A DNA stretch of 64,000 nucleotides from Bacteroidales bacterium (GTDB taxonomy: Bacteria > Bacteroidota > Bacteroidia > Bacteroidales > UBA932). This document shows, piece after piece, positions 52,664-61,825 of this stretch. The stretch lies in assembly GCA_024401695.1 (NCBI GenBank), contig JAKSKN010000001.1, forward strand, positions 186,001 to 250,000. The letters are read 5' to 3'. The notes beneath the pieces are model-generated. The model searched no databases. It was not told the DNA's origin and was given only the letters and a program-made list of their open reading frames with translations. The stretch's first letter is position 1. Every line of letters begins with the position of its first letter. A program made the translations under genes and the position numbers.

Positions 52664-53556
52664 TATCTATATCTGGCAACAAGTGACCTGACCGTCTTGG
52701 CAAGAGTCTTTGAAGGGGCGGCGTCACAGTCTATCGGGGCAAGCACCCACTTCACGGACCAGCTGAGGGTCTGTCCCGGCTTGAGGGTGGTATATTCGCC
52801 CTGGCTTTCAAGCTCGGTGAAGGATTTGCCGGCATTGACGTACACCTGGATCTCGGCTTCGCCCGGAGCGGCTGCCTCAGGCCTGATGTCCTGGAACTTC
52901 TTCAGGAGGAGGAGTCCGTTGTTGGCGTATGCGAGCCAGCCTCTGCCGTCCGCATTGACCTTGCGGTTGACCTTCTCGACATCGAAGACATACCAGGAGA
53001 GTCTGTCGGAACTGGTGAAAGTCAGGCCTTCCATACCATTGCCCGGAGTGATGCCGGAAAGAGGGCCGTCGATGGCGACCACACCCTCGCTCGGCACGCG
53101 GGTGATCTCCCACGGCGCGACCTTGCGGACCTCGTTGCTCTCGTTGACGATGGTGTACTTGACGACGATTGCGCCTTTCCTGTCAACCGAGAACTCCTTC
53201 ATCACGCTGTAGCCAAGCTTCTTGTTGGTCTGGCTCTTGAGCACGAGGCTCTCGCCGTAGTCATACACTTCGTAAGGCTTGGTGTCGAACTCCGCTACAG
53301 GAGGCCAGTTCCATTCTTTCTGAGGGCTTGTCCAGAATGTGCCGCCGAATGAGTTCGGGAAGCGCATCTGCGACATCACCTCCTTGCCGTTGTATGAGAA
53401 CGACATTATCTTGCCGCCTCTGGCAGCGTCGACGGTAAGCACGACGTCGCCTGAGGTGACAGCATATCTTGATTCTTCGATTTTCTTGATCTTCTGTGCA
53501 AAGGCCGCAGTGCAGCCGAGCAGAAGGATTGCAGTTACAATTAAGTGGCGTTTCAT
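52663..53556 (-). CDS. Secreted DUF4380 protein
   Basis: 297 residues with a signal peptide (to about residue 20). The mature part is all beta (TSGDVVLTVDAARGGKIMSF then KEVMSQMRFPNSFGGTFW) and resembles DUF4380, related to galactose-mutarotase-like sandwiches. A sugar-binding role is possible from fold alone. It stands between asd and the small envelope gene, 12 bases after asd. Confidence 0.82.
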   Translation of the reverse strand: MKRHLIVTAILLLGCTAAFAQKIKKIEESRYAVTSGDVVLTVDAARGGKIMSFSYNGKEVMSQMRFPNSFGGTFWTSPQKEWNWPPVAEFDTKPYEVYDYGESLVLKSQTNKKLGYSVMKEFSVDRKGAIVVKYTIVNESNEVRKVAPWEITRVPSEGVVAIDGPLSGITPGNGMEGLTFTSSDRLSWYVFDVEKVNRKVNADGRGWLAYANNGLLLLKKFQDIRPEAAAPGEAEIQVYVNAGKSFTELESQGEYTTLKPGQTLSWSVKWVLAPIDCDAAPSKTLAKTVRSLVARYR

Positions 53557-53568
53557 ATATCAAGTCTG

Positions 53569-54579
53569 TTATTTCACGTTCCCGACCTTGACAAGGTACT
53601 CGGCAATCTGGACGGCGTTGAGCGCCGCACCCTTCTTGATCTGGTCTCCGGAGAGCCAGAGGGTGATGCCGTTCTCGTTGGCGAGGTCCTTGCGCACGCG
53701 GCCTACGTAGATGTCGTCCTTTCCGCCCGTGAAAAGAGGCATAGGGTATGTCTGTGTGGACGGATCGTCCTGCAGGGTCACGCCCTGTGCGGCGGCGAGC
53801 GCGTCCTGAACTTCCTTCACACCGAGAGGCTTTTCGGTCTGGATCCAGACGGCCTCGGAGTGGGAGCGGAGAGAAGAGATGCGCACGCACATCGCGGAGC
53901 ACTTGACGTCGGAGTGGAGTATCTTGCGGGTCTCGTTGAACATCTTCATTTCCTCCTTGGTGTAGCCGTTGTCCGTGAACACGTCGATCTGAGGGATCAC
54001 GTTGTATGCAAGCTGGTATGCGAACTTCTTCACGGTGACAGGCTTTCCTTCGACGATTTCGGAGTACTGCTGCTGCAGTTCCGCCATTGCCTGGGCACCT
54101 GCGCCGGAAGCCGACTGGTAGCTGGCCACGTGGATGTTGGTGATGTGGGAGAGCTGCTCGATAGGCTTGAGGACCACTACCATCATGATTGTGGTGCAGT
54201 TAGGGTTGGCAATGATGCCGCGAGGACGGTTGAGAGCGTCCTCCGCATTGCACTCGGGCACTACCAGAGGGACATCGGCATCCATACGGAATGCGCTGGA
54301 ATTGTCGATCATCACGGCGCCGTACTTGGTAATGGTCTCAGCGTATTCGCGGGAAGCGCCCGCTCCGGCTGACACGAAAGCGATGTCGACGCCCTTGAAG
54401 TCGTCGTTGTGCTGGAGGAGCTTGACCATTATTTCCTTACCCTTGAACGTATATGTACGGCCCGCACTCCTTTCTGAACCGAAAAGAAGCAGTTCGTCAA
54501 TTGGAAAATTTCTTTCTTCGAGGACTTTGAGGAATTCCTGTCCTACCGCGCCGCTGGCGCCAACGATTGCGACTTTCAT
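53569..54579 (-). CDS. asd: Aspartate-semialdehyde dehydrogenase
   Basis: 336 residues. NADP-binding [20 protein letters not shown] at the N-terminus, catalytic cysteine in [15 protein letters not shown], and [15 protein letters not shown] for the substrate site. It makes aspartate semialdehyde for lysine/diaminopimelate, threonine and methionine. It is the first gene of the long minus-strand operon; a TATATTTG box lies 49 bases upstream. Confidence 0.96.
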   Translation of the reverse strand: MKVAIVGASGAVGQEFLKVLEERNFPIDELLLFGSERSAGRTYTFKGKEIMVKLLQHNDDFKGVDIAFVSAGAGASREYAETITKYGAVMIDNSSAFRMDADVPLVVPECNAEDALNRPRGIIANPNCTTIMMVVVLKPIEQLSHITNIHVASYQSASGAGAQAMAELQQQYSEIVEGKPVTVKKFAYQLAYNVIPQIDVFTDNGYTKEEMKMFNETRKILHSDVKCSAMCVRISSLRSHSEAVWIQTEKPLGVKEVQDALAAAQGVTLQDDPSTQTYPMPLFTGGKDDIYVGRVRKDLANENGITLWLSGDQIKKGAALNAVQIAEYLVKVGNVK

Positions 54580-54627
54580 AATCGAAACAATTTAAATTTA
54601 CACTGAATAACTAACTGTCTGTTCCTA

Positions 54628-54635
54628 CAAATATA
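54628..54635 (-). promoter_or_regulatory. -7 box of asd and the downstream operon
   Basis: TATATTTG on the minus strand; no -33 TTG at the normal distance. Confidence 0.5.
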
Positions 54636-54714
54636 ATTGAAAATCCGCCAAATAATCTCGCAGAATTGATTTTTTTTCTGCAAATTTGCGGACAGCTAAA
54701 GACAATACACCAAT

Positions 54715-56103
54715 ATGAACCAGAAACAACAGACAGCACAAGGGCGCCAGCTCTCCCGCCGCGAGGCACTCAAACTAATGACATTCGGCTCGTTAGGTCT
54801 TGCAATGGGCGGAAACGTGCTCACATCCTGCTCTCCGAAAGGCAGCCGGGCCGGCAGCTCTTCAATCAAGATGTCCGCTCCGGACGGAACAAAGGTCGCG
54901 ACCCGCAAATGGGCCGGTCTCGGCGACGAGGTAAGCCTTCTCGGCCTCGGCTGCATGCGCTTCCCGCAGCTTCCGGAAGACAGGCAGACCCGCCGCGGCG
55001 AGCTTGACCAGGAAAAGGTCAACGAGCTCATCGACTACGCCCTCGAACACGGCGTCAACTACTTCGACACGGCACCGGCATACGGTGATTCAGAACGCGC
55101 CACGGGCGTAGCGCTCAGCCGCTACGACCGCAGCTCATATCTGCTCGCGACCAAGATGTCGAACGGAGCCTGGGGTCCAGCCGCCACCTTCGAGCGTGCC
55201 CAGACCGTCTTCAAGACTTCGCTTGAGAACCTGCAGACCAGCTATTTCGACTTCTATCTCCTCCACGGCATCAGCGACAAGGAGTCCTTCAACAAGCGTT
55301 TCATCGACAACGGCGTGTTCGAATGGCTCAAGGAGCAGAAGGCCGCAGGCGCAATCCGCCATCTCGGCTTCTCATACCACGGTTCCAACGAATTCCTCAA
55401 GGAGCTCATCGGAATGTATGACTGGGATTTTGTCCAGATCCAGATGAACTATGTTGACTGGAAGAAGATGAGTGACGATTCCGATTCAGAAACCGAATAC
55501 AAGATGCTCGAGGCCGCAGGCATCCCTGTGGTTATCATGGAGCCTATCCGCGGTGGCGCCCTCGCCAACGTCAACACCAAGCTCAAGGAAATGCTCGCAG
55601 AAAAGCACCCGGAACTCACCCCTGCAGGCGTGGCGCTCACTTTCGCCAGCTCATTCCCGGGCGTGATGTGCACCCTCAGCGGAATGTCGAATATGGCTCA
55701 GCTCAAGGAGAACATCGCCACCTTCACCGACTTCCAGCCTTTCAACGAAGAAGACAACGAATTCCTGATGAAGGTCGCCGAACTCTACAGGAACAACCCG
55801 AACATCCCTTGCACGGGCTGCCAGTACTGCATGCCTTGCCCCAACGGCGTCAACATCCCGGGCAACTTCGCAATCTACAACAACGCCAGCGACGAACTCG
55901 CGCTTCCGGATCCTGACAACCAGGACAAGAACTACAAGAAGAACCGCAAGGCCTTCCTCAAGCACTACGACAGCAACCTTGCAGACGGCACCCGCGCAGA
56001 CTCCTGCACCAACTGCAACGCCTGCATACGCAAATGCCCTCAGCATATCAGGATCCCTGAATATCTGAAGCAGATTGATGAACTTGTAGCGAAAATGCGT
56101 TAA
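54715..56103 (+). CDS. Tat-exported aldo/keto reductase with ferredoxin-like C-terminus
   Basis: 462 residues. The N-terminus has a Tat-type signal (SRREALKLMTFGSLGLAMGG) followed by a lipobox-like LTSC, so the mature protein is probably a lipoprotein. The aldo/keto reductase barrel shows FDTAPAYGDSERATGVAL (catalytic Asp, Tyr), LLATKMS (Lys) and YLLHGIS (His). The C-terminus has two 4Fe-4S motifs, CTGCQYCMPCP and CTNCNACIRKCP. The last four bases overlap the tail of the convergent tatC gene. Confidence 0.93.
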   Translation: MNQKQQTAQGRQLSRREALKLMTFGSLGLAMGGNVLTSCSPKGSRAGSSSIKMSAPDGTKVATRKWAGLGDEVSLLGLGCMRFPQLPEDRQTRRGELDQEKVNELIDYALEHGVNYFDTAPAYGDSERATGVALSRYDRSSYLLATKMSNGAWGPAATFERAQTVFKTSLENLQTSYFDFYLLHGISDKESFNKRFIDNGVFEWLKEQKAAGAIRHLGFSYHGSNEFLKELIGMYDWDFVQIQMNYVDWKKMSDDSDSETEYKMLEAAGIPVVIMEPIRGGALANVNTKLKEMLAEKHPELTPAGVALTFASSFPGVMCTLSGMSNMAQLKENIATFTDFQPFNEEDNEFLMKVAELYRNNPNIPCTGCQYCMPCPNGVNIPGNFAIYNNASDELALPDPDNQDKNYKKNRKAFLKHYDSNLADGTRADSCTNCNACIRKCPQHIRIPEYLKQIDELVAKMR

Positions 56104-56897
56104 TTCTCCACCCGTGCGGGCCTGACCACCAGTATGGACAGCTCGTACAGGAGATAGAGAGGCAGGAACACGATGGTGAGCGTGAACGGATCGCCGGAAG
56201 GCGTGATGACAGCAGAAAGCACCAGAAGCACGACTACGGCGTAGCGCCTGCCATTCTTCAGCATAGACTTGTTGAGTATGCCCATCCTGGATAGTATCCA
56301 CGCCAGGATGGGCAATTCAAATGCCAGTCCCATTACGAATACCATCCCGAGGAACATACTCATATATGAGTTCAGGTTGATCTGGTTGGTGATCTCAACG
56401 CCGAGCGTATATCCGGACAGGAAGCGGAAAGTCAGCGGGAACACCACGACGTACCCCACCGCACAGCCGAGATAGAACAGCAGGGTACCCGAGAGGAAAG
56501 CGGCACGCACGCCCTTGACCTCGTTGTCGTATAGGGCCGGCCTGAGGAATTTCCAGAGCTCGTATATCAGGTACGGGAACACCAGCAGAAGGGATATCCA
56601 GAAGGATGTCGTGATGTGCGTCAGGAACTGCGAGGCGACATTGATGTTGATTATGTCGACGTGGAAGTCCGACGAGAAATCCGGAGCCAGGGTGCCGTCA
56701 CCGCCAAGTCCGGCCAGCAGCTGATAGACGAAGAAGCTCGAGTCGGTGGGGCCGAGGATGAAGCGGTCGAAGATGTGCGGCATAGCGACGAAGCACCCGA
56801 CCAGAAGGATCAGGAGCATTATCAGGACGCGGAAAATCGCCCACCTCAACACCTCGAGGTGGTCCCAGAACGTCATTGTCTGCTGCTCTTCGGACAT
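56100..56897 (-). CDS. tatC: Sec-independent translocase subunit TatC
   Basis: 265 residues with six membrane helices. TatC marks: MTFWDHLEVLRWAIFRVL at the N-terminus, FPYLIYELWKFLRPALYDNE (the conserved signal-peptide binding region) and FELPILAWILSRMG. An extra loop between helices 1 and 2 (about 45-75) fits Bacteroidetes TatC. Directly downstream of tatA, sharing one base. Confidence 0.96.
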   Translation of the reverse strand: MSEEQQTMTFWDHLEVLRWAIFRVLIMLLILLVGCFVAMPHIFDRFILGPTDSSFFVYQLLAGLGGDGTLAPDFSSDFHVDIININVASQFLTHITTSFWISLLLVFPYLIYELWKFLRPALYDNEVKGVRAAFLSGTLLFYLGCAVGYVVVFPLTFRFLSGYTLGVEITNQINLNSYMSMFLGMVFVMGLAFELPILAWILSRMGILNKSMLKNGRRYAVVVLLVLSAVITPSGDPFTLTIVFLPLYLLYELSILVVRPARVEN

Positions 56898-57136
56898 TAT
56901 TTCTCTTCGGAGTCTTTCTTCTTCGGCTCGTCAGACACGGACTTCTTGATATCCTCGTCAACCTTGTTTATCTCCTCCTCGACCTCCGACATTCCCTGCT
57001 TGAAGCTCTTGACGCCCTTTCCGAGGCCCTTCATAAGCTCAGGAATCTTCTTTCCGCCGAAAAGTAGAAGGATGACGAGCGCGATTATCACAATCTCGCC
57101 GATACCGATGTTTTGAAGAAAAAGAACAGTGTGCAT
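56897..57136 (-). CDS. tatA: Sec-independent translocase subunit TatA
   Basis: 79 residues: one membrane helix ([20 protein letters not shown]), the FGGKKIPEL hinge, the amphipathic helix [17 protein letters not shown] and a charged tail. Its end touches the tatC start. A TATTTTTG box on the minus strand (57158-57165) is the likely promoter. Confidence 0.95.
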   Translation of the reverse strand: MHTVLFLQNIGIGEIVIIALVILLLFGGKKIPELMKGLGKGVKSFKQGMSEVEEEINKVDEDIKKSVSDEPKKKDSEEK

Positions 57137-57177
57137 ACTTGTGTCAATGTTTGTTCACAAAAATAATAAAATATAAG

Positions 57178-57185
57178 TAACTTTG
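57178..57185 (+). promoter_or_regulatory. -7 box of the manC-like gene
   Basis: TAACTTTG, only 8 bases before the ATG at 57194, so the leader is very short. Divergent from tatA. Confidence 0.5.
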
Positions 57186-57193
57186 TTACCGAT

Positions 57194-58051
57194 ATGAATG
57201 ACATCCACATAGTAATAATGGCCGGTGGCGTCGGAAGCCGTCTGTTCCCCCTCAGCACCCCGGAACGCCCGAAGCAGTTCATCGACCTTCTCGACTGTGG
57301 CAAGACACTCATCCAACTCACATACGAACGTTTCCTCAAGGTCAGCCCGGACGCCAGGTTCTGGGTCGTCACCTCGGCCAGATACATCCATTTCGTCAAC
57401 GAGCATCTTCCCGACATCCCCGCAGAGCAGATCCTCGCTGAGCCGGAGGCGCGCAACACCGCCCCCTGCATCGCCTATGCCTGCTGGAAGATCAGGCAGA
57501 AGCACCCGACGGCCAACATTGTCGTAACGCCTTCAGACGCATACGTGCCCGACTGCGACGCCTTCGCCGTCACGATGAGGACTGCGCTTTCATTTACCGG
57601 GACGCGCCACGCCATCGTCTGCGTGGGCATAAAACCGACGTCCCCGCACACCGGCTACGGCTACATCCACGCCAGCGGTGGAGATGGGGTGGTGAAGGTT
57701 TCCGAATTCAAGGAGAAGCCTTCTGCTGAAGTCGCGGAGAGATATCTCGCCGAAGGCGGATATTATTGGAATGCGGGCATCTTCGTATGGAACGTCCGGA
57801 CGATAGAGGAGGAGCTGCGCACCCACGCCCCGCAGATCTGCGCCGTGATGGACGAGCTGGTGCCGGCGCTCTATACTCCCAGGGAGGAAGCCGCACTTGC
57901 GAGGCTGTTCCCCGCCTGCGAGAAAATCTCGATCGATTACGCCGTGATGGAGAAATCGCCTTATGTATATATGATTCCGGGGCACTGGGATTGGAGCGAT
58001 CTGGGCAGTTTCGAAGCAATTGAGGCCATTACCGGAAAAAAGTTAAAATAA
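57194..58051 (+). CDS. Mannose-1-phosphate guanylyltransferase-like protein, short form
   Basis: 285 residues. MAGGVGSRLFPLSTPERPKQ is the nucleotide-binding signature with the activating lysine; TPSDAYVPD and the FKEKPSAEVAERYLAEGGYY stretch match ManC. WNAGIFVWN and HWDWSDLGSFEAI complete the catalytic domain. Normal ManC enzymes of Bacteroidetes are about 350 residues; this one stops just after the catalytic domain, so the C-terminal beta-helix part is lacking. It makes GDP-mannose for surface glycans. Two tRNA-Lys genes follow. Confidence 0.87.
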   Translation: MNDIHIVIMAGGVGSRLFPLSTPERPKQFIDLLDCGKTLIQLTYERFLKVSPDARFWVVTSARYIHFVNEHLPDIPAEQILAEPEARNTAPCIAYACWKIRQKHPTANIVVTPSDAYVPDCDAFAVTMRTALSFTGTRHAIVCVGIKPTSPHTGYGYIHASGGDGVVKVSEFKEKPSAEVAERYLAEGGYYWNAGIFVWNVRTIEEELRTHAPQICAVMDELVPALYTPREEAALARLFPACEKISIDYAVMEKSPYVYMIPGHWDWSDLGSFEAIEAITGKKLK

Positions 58052-58053
58052 AT

Positions 58054-58084
58054 TTGGATAATTCCACATAAACGGATACCTTTG
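58054..58084 (+). promoter_or_regulatory. Promoter of the tRNA-Lys pair
   Basis: TTG at 58054-58056, 20 bases, TACCTTTG at 58077-58084; tRNA begins 16 bases later. Confidence 0.7.
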
Positions 58085-58100
58085 CAATCCCAAAACGGAG

Positions 58101-58173
58101 GACTCGTTAGCTCAGTTGGTAGAGCATCACACTTTTAATGTGGGGGTCTCGGGTTCGAGCCCCGAACGGGTCA
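58101..58173 (+). tRNA. tRNA-Lys (anticodon TTT)
   Basis: Acceptor GACTCGT / ACGGGTC, D arm GCTC...GAGC, anticodon loop with CTTTTAA, T arm CGGG-TTCGAGC-CCCG. CCA is not encoded. Confidence 0.95.
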
Positions 58174-58205
58174 CAAAAAGAATTCTGAAAAGAAATTGAC
58201 ATATT

Positions 58206-58278
58206 GCTTCCTTAGCTCAGTTGGTAGAGCACCTGACTCTTAATCAGGGTGTCTAGGGTTCGAGCCCCTAAGGGAGCA
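58206..58278 (+). tRNA. tRNA-Lys (anticodon CTT)
   Basis: Acceptor GCTTCCT / AGGGAGC, anticodon loop CTCTTAA in stem CTGA / TCAG, T arm TAGGG-TTCGAGC-CCCTA. CCA is not encoded. Lies 32 bases after the first tRNA-Lys. Confidence 0.95.
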
Positions 58279-58293
58279 CAAAACAAACAACAA

Positions 58294-58335
58294 AAAACGG
58301 CTTTCCAATCATCTGGATGGCCGTTTTCATTTTTC
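58294..58335 (+). terminator. Terminator after the tRNA-Lys pair
   Basis: AAAACGGC / GCCGTTTT stem with an 18-base loop, followed by TTTCATTTTT. Confidence 0.8.
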
Positions 58336-58338
58336 AAG

Positions 58339-58389
58339 GTGTTCTGTGGAAGTAACTGATATTATAGCAACTTGCTCAGAACGGTCTTT
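58339..58389 (+). repeat. Uninterrupted 51-bp repeat
   Basis: Same unit as the two arms at 26075-26101 and 26167-26190, inverted and without the 65-bp hairpin insert. It lies between the terminator and the PLC-like gene; nothing else is seen in 58390-58421. Confidence 0.9.
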
Positions 58390-58421
58390 GTGCCGTCCTG
58401 AAAGCCCGCCGCTATCGCGGG

Positions 58422-60278
58422 CTAGAAGAAGTTGCTTTCTATGACCGCCCAGCTGAGGTTGTCGCCATAGACGGAGACGTCGTGGTACAGGAAGGACCGC
58501 TTGTAGGTGTGAGCGCCGTAATGGTCCATCGGGACAATGCCGCAACGATACTTTCCAACCGCTCCGCTCCTGGAATCAAGCATATTCTTGACATACATCT
58601 CATACATCCATCCGTTGAAGGCGTGCGCGAAACGGAACGACTCAAGGTCGGCCGCACTGCCGGTATTGGCATTGGTGGCGCTGAAGCCCAGGACATACTT
58701 TTCATTCGCATTATCCTCGGACACCTTCTTGGCAAGGTCCCACATCGCAGTCACCTTGTCATCAATCTTCCAGGTGCCTTCGGTCGCCATCTCATAGTAG
58801 CTCTGCACATACATATTGCCCCTTTCACCATCACCCTTCTCCCCGGTGTACGCCATTGCAGGGCCGGTCGAATTATCAGGCCAGCCGGAAAGATATGAAG
58901 CCCTCAGGCCCTCCTGGTAAGCCTTGTAGGAATCCGGAATCAGAAGGATGATATGTCCACGGACCTTATCTACCGTGAGCTTGGAGGAATACGCAACGAA
59001 AAGTGAGTCGCCGAACTCGTGGTCAAGAGCCCTCATCATCTTGTGCGCGGCAGCCATCGCGGTATGGTTCGTGAGCTTGTATAAATCATTTTCTACATTG
59101 ATACCCAATTTTGAGAAAATCTTGGATTTATCGACGACTTTCGACGAGAGCACGACGTCAAGTCCGTTGCTCTCCCTTTCCGGCTGCACGTTGATGAACA
59201 CGAACTCCTTGCTGTCCTTCAGACGATTTGCCAGAAGTCTCATCGATGCGATGAATCCGACTCCCGTGCTGATAGGCCCGTGGAACATCATAAGGTCTTT
59301 TCCATCGGCGCACAGATCATCAACCGTCGGGTAGTCGCTGATCAACGGCATTTCCCATTTGTAGCCTACGCGGAAGTCGAAATAGCGCGCTCCGAGATTG
59401 TACTGTTCCTCGATCGACAGGGTCTGGCAGTCGGCGTGGACGAATTCGCCCATAAAGCCCATATTGTCACTGGCTGTCGCAGAATCGTGGGAACCGGGGA
59501 TATTCACCATACATACCGGCAATTTCCCATCGAGTTTCGACATCCAGCTGCCGCGCTCCCATCCGCCCGTATTAGCCCAACTGCTGCTGGTTACGATTTC
59601 CTTGTCAGAATCCGCGACTTCCGGAGCCGGCGGGATGCCGTTTGTCCTATGCTTTTCCTGACGTCTCATCACCTCATCATAGAACTTGTGGATCTTTTCG
59701 TTCAGCCAGTCGGCAAGGGCCTGGAACGGATTGAATTTGGTTCCGCTCTCAGCCGCCTTCTCGAGTTCGGTATCGCGGGTAAGTATGATGTGGACATTGC
59801 AGTCGGGATCTATCCCCAGCTGCTCCGCCGGCAGCACACGGCCTACGGGGAGTTCGAGATGAAGCTCTTCACCGTCACACACATATTGCATGGAATAGGT
59901 GTACTGCGCCCGCTGGTCCACGATATCCTCCTTCGCGATGTCTGCAGGATAGACGAAAAGGGTGGTTCCATCGGTCCGTATCTGCAGGAGTTCCGATTCC
60001 CCCCTGCCGGATTTGTCCTCATCTTCGGACACGATTATCATCTGAGCATCTTCCGGAGCGATCAGGAAATAGGACTCTGCACCAGCAGGGACCAGCCCGC
60101 CATCAACGCGGTAAGCCTGGACCTTCCAGGCACCGTCAAGGATCTTGTCGACCGGAGCCGTCGGGCCGTCGCTGTCAAGCGTCCGGTTGCAGGAGAACAG
60201 GCAGAAAAGGCAAAGCGCTGCGGCGGTTACGGCGGATACCTTTACGAAGGTCCTCCTTGAGAATTTGTTGTCGTCCAT
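58422..60278 (-). CDS. PI-PLC X-domain-like Tat lipoprotein
   Basis: 618 residues. The N-terminus (FSRRTFVKVSAVTAAALCLF then FSCNRT) is a Tat-type signal with a lipobox. Residues about 45-175 are a separate beta-rich domain. The phospholipase C-like X domain starts near 255: VNIPGSHDSATASDN (first catalytic histidine), EEQYNLGARYFDFRVG and MMFHGPISTG (second histidine). Bacterial PI-PLC-like enzymes split phosphatidylinositol or GPI-type anchors; the true substrate is unknown. The Tat genes lie 1.3 kb away. Confidence 0.85.
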   Translation of the reverse strand: MDDNKFSRRTFVKVSAVTAAALCLFCLFSCNRTLDSDGPTAPVDKILDGAWKVQAYRVDGGLVPAGAESYFLIAPEDAQMIIVSEDEDKSGRGESELLQIRTDGTTLFVYPADIAKEDIVDQRAQYTYSMQYVCDGEELHLELPVGRVLPAEQLGIDPDCNVHIILTRDTELEKAAESGTKFNPFQALADWLNEKIHKFYDEVMRRQEKHRTNGIPPAPEVADSDKEIVTSSSWANTGGWERGSWMSKLDGKLPVCMVNIPGSHDSATASDNMGFMGEFVHADCQTLSIEEQYNLGARYFDFRVGYKWEMPLISDYPTVDDLCADGKDLMMFHGPISTGVGFIASMRLLANRLKDSKEFVFINVQPERESNGLDVVLSSKVVDKSKIFSKLGINVENDLYKLTNHTAMAAAHKMMRALDHEFGDSLFVAYSSKLTVDKVRGHIILLIPDSYKAYQEGLRASYLSGWPDNSTGPAMAYTGEKGDGERGNMYVQSYYEMATEGTWKIDDKVTAMWDLAKKVSEDNANEKYVLGFSATNANTGSAADLESFRFAHAFNGWMYEMYVKNMLDSRSGAVGKYRCGIVPMDHYGAHTYKRSFLYHDVSVYGDNLSWAVIESNFF

Positions 60279-60300
60279 TTACGTAAGGGCTGCAGACCTG

Positions 60301-60831
60301 TTATTTGAAGAGGTTGAGCAGACCGGTAAGGTTGGAGACAGCGTTGGTGAGGTTGTTGCCGTCGTTGCTTACGTTGCTGTAGACGCCGGACATGAACTTG
60401 TTCTGCGCGAGCTTGGACAATGCCTGGGTGGCAAGGATCGAAGCAGCGTTGGTGGTACCGCTGAGGTCGGTCTGAGAGAGGTTGGTGAGACCGTTGATGA
60501 TGCTGGCGGCGTTGTTCTGGTTGATGAGGTTGGTTGAACCGTTCATAAGACCCTGGGCGAAATCGGACATCATGGTATCGGTGCTGGTGAGCTGCTTGAT
60601 GTTCTGGATGCTGTTGACGATGTTCGCCACGTTATTGATGTTGTTGAGGGTTGTCATATCAATCTTGCCTGCACCCTGGTACTGGTTGTAGAGGCTGAGG
60701 AGGGCTGATCCGACCTTGAGGCCGTTGGTAAGGGACTGTGACTGCTGTCCTGAGAGGGCTGAAAGGACACTGCAAGAAGACACGGACAGGAGAACCATTG
60801 CTGCTGCCGCTAAAAGAGTTAATTTTTTCAT
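60301..60831 (-). CDS. Small DUF-type lipoprotein, Asn/Ser/Thr-rich
   Basis: 176 residues from MKKLTLLAAAAMVLLSVSSC, a lipoprotein signal ending in SSCS. The mature part is rich in Asn, Leu, Ser and Thr (NNINNVANIVNSIQNIKQL, NAVSNLTGLLNLF) and looks like amphipathic helices. I do not recognise the family. A longer frame extending upstream to 61251 runs across the HAD gene and is rejected. Confidence 0.8.
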   Translation of the reverse strand: MKKLTLLAAAAMVLLSVSSCSVLSALSGQQSQSLTNGLKVGSALLSLYNQYQGAGKIDMTTLNNINNVANIVNSIQNIKQLTSTDTMMSDFAQGLMNGSTNLINQNNAASIINGLTNLSQTDLSGTTNAASILATQALSKLAQNKFMSGVYSNVSNDGNNLTNAVSNLTGLLNLFK

Positions 60832-60857
60832 TGTTTGTAAAATATAATTGTTATGAG

Positions 60858-61688
60858 TTATTTCGAAAGCTGCTGGAGCGTGTAGTCGGCCTTGATCTTG
60901 TCCAGGATGGCGCATACGACCTTGTAGGCGCGGCTGTCGGCGGTATAGACGGCCGGGGTTGCGAATGCCACGCGGCCCTGCCTCTTCAGCTTGAACGCCG
61001 TGGCGCGCTTCTTCTCGTTGCCGGGGTTGTAGACGGCGATGGAATGGCCTCCGAACATACCCACGATCTTCATACAAGGCACGTCGGTGTCGCCGTCGCC
61101 GAAATAGATCATATGCTTGAACGGGATGCGCTTCTTGTCGTCGGCGACCGAAGAGTTGACCTGCTTGTTGTCGCGCATGCTGAAGATACCCTTGCTTATC
61201 TTGAAAAGGAACTGGGTCTTGGCGGTATAGTCGACAGCGATGCCCGGCCATTCGGCCTCGCCCTTGTCATCATATATGAATGTCCCGGCGAAGATGTGCT
61301 TGAACTCCCCCGCGATCGGGCTTCCCTCGATGATTTCCTTGAGGCCAGACGAATTGATGTAATGCTCGACCTGCACACCGTGAGCCTCGCCGTACCTGTT
61401 GATGAGCTTGAACCACTCGCGCACTCCTTCGAAAAGCTCGATATGCTTGCCGAAGGCCTTGAACTCCTCACGGCGGAGCTTGATGCCCTTGGCACGGGCC
61501 GAATCGAACATCAGCTTCATATAGGCAAGAACGTTGGATGCATCCTGGCCTATGGCGATGGAATCGCTCATGCGCCAGAATTCCTCCGGAGTGGAATCAA
61601 CCGCCTGGATAAAGCCGAACTCCTGCATGTTCCCGGGAGAAAGCGTGCCGTCAAAGTCGTATATGAGCGCAACGATAGGTTTCTTCAT
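60858..61688 (-). CDS. HAD-superfamily hydrolase
   Basis: 276 residues. Motif I is IYDFDGTLSPG with the nucleophile Asp11 and Asp13; motif II is INSSGL; motif IV is IYFGDGDTDVPCM. A cap spans about 25-110. It probably removes phosphate from a small molecule. It lies 26 bases before the lipoprotein gene in transcript order. Two copies of a 16-base sequence containing CCCCAAATAT (61695 and 61715) lie just upstream; the second holds a TATATTTG box. Confidence 0.88.
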   Translation of the reverse strand: MKKPIVALIYDFDGTLSPGNMQEFGFIQAVDSTPEEFWRMSDSIAIGQDASNVLAYMKLMFDSARAKGIKLRREEFKAFGKHIELFEGVREWFKLINRYGEAHGVQVEHYINSSGLKEIIEGSPIAGEFKHIFAGTFIYDDKGEAEWPGIAVDYTAKTQFLFKISKGIFSMRDNKQVNSSVADDKKRIPFKHMIYFGDGDTDVPCMKIVGMFGGHSIAVYNPGNEKKRATAFKLKRQGRVAFATPAVYTADSRAYKVVCAILDKIKADYTLQQLSK

Positions 61689-61694
61689 CTCGAA

Positions 61695-61730
61695 ATTTCA
61701 CCCCAAATATTGATATTTCACCCCAAATAT
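61695..61730. repeat. 16-bp direct repeat in the HAD gene promoter
   Basis: ATTTCACCCCAAATAT occurs at 61695-61710 and 61715-61730, spaced by two helical turns (20 bp). The right copy overlaps the minus-strand TATATTTG box (61724-61731). Confidence 0.75.
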
Positions 61731-61762
61731 AAGAGAATTTCGCCACATTGTTATAAAAATGA

Positions 61763-61793
61763 TTGACAGACTTCCGTTCGCTGCATACATTTG
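61763..61793 (+). promoter_or_regulatory. Promoter of the acyl-CoA ligase gene
   Basis: TTG at 61763-61765, 20 bases, TACATTTG at 61786-61793. It also shows that the TTG at 61763 is a -33 element rather than a start codon. Confidence 0.7.
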
Positions 61794-61825
61794 CCGACAC
61801 AATCAACCAGTATAAAGTCTATAGA

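Noticed and set aside
60301..61251. A longer minus-strand frame that extends the small lipoprotein upstream
   Set aside because: The extra part runs across the HAD gene in another frame; the lipoprotein signal at 60831 marks the real start.
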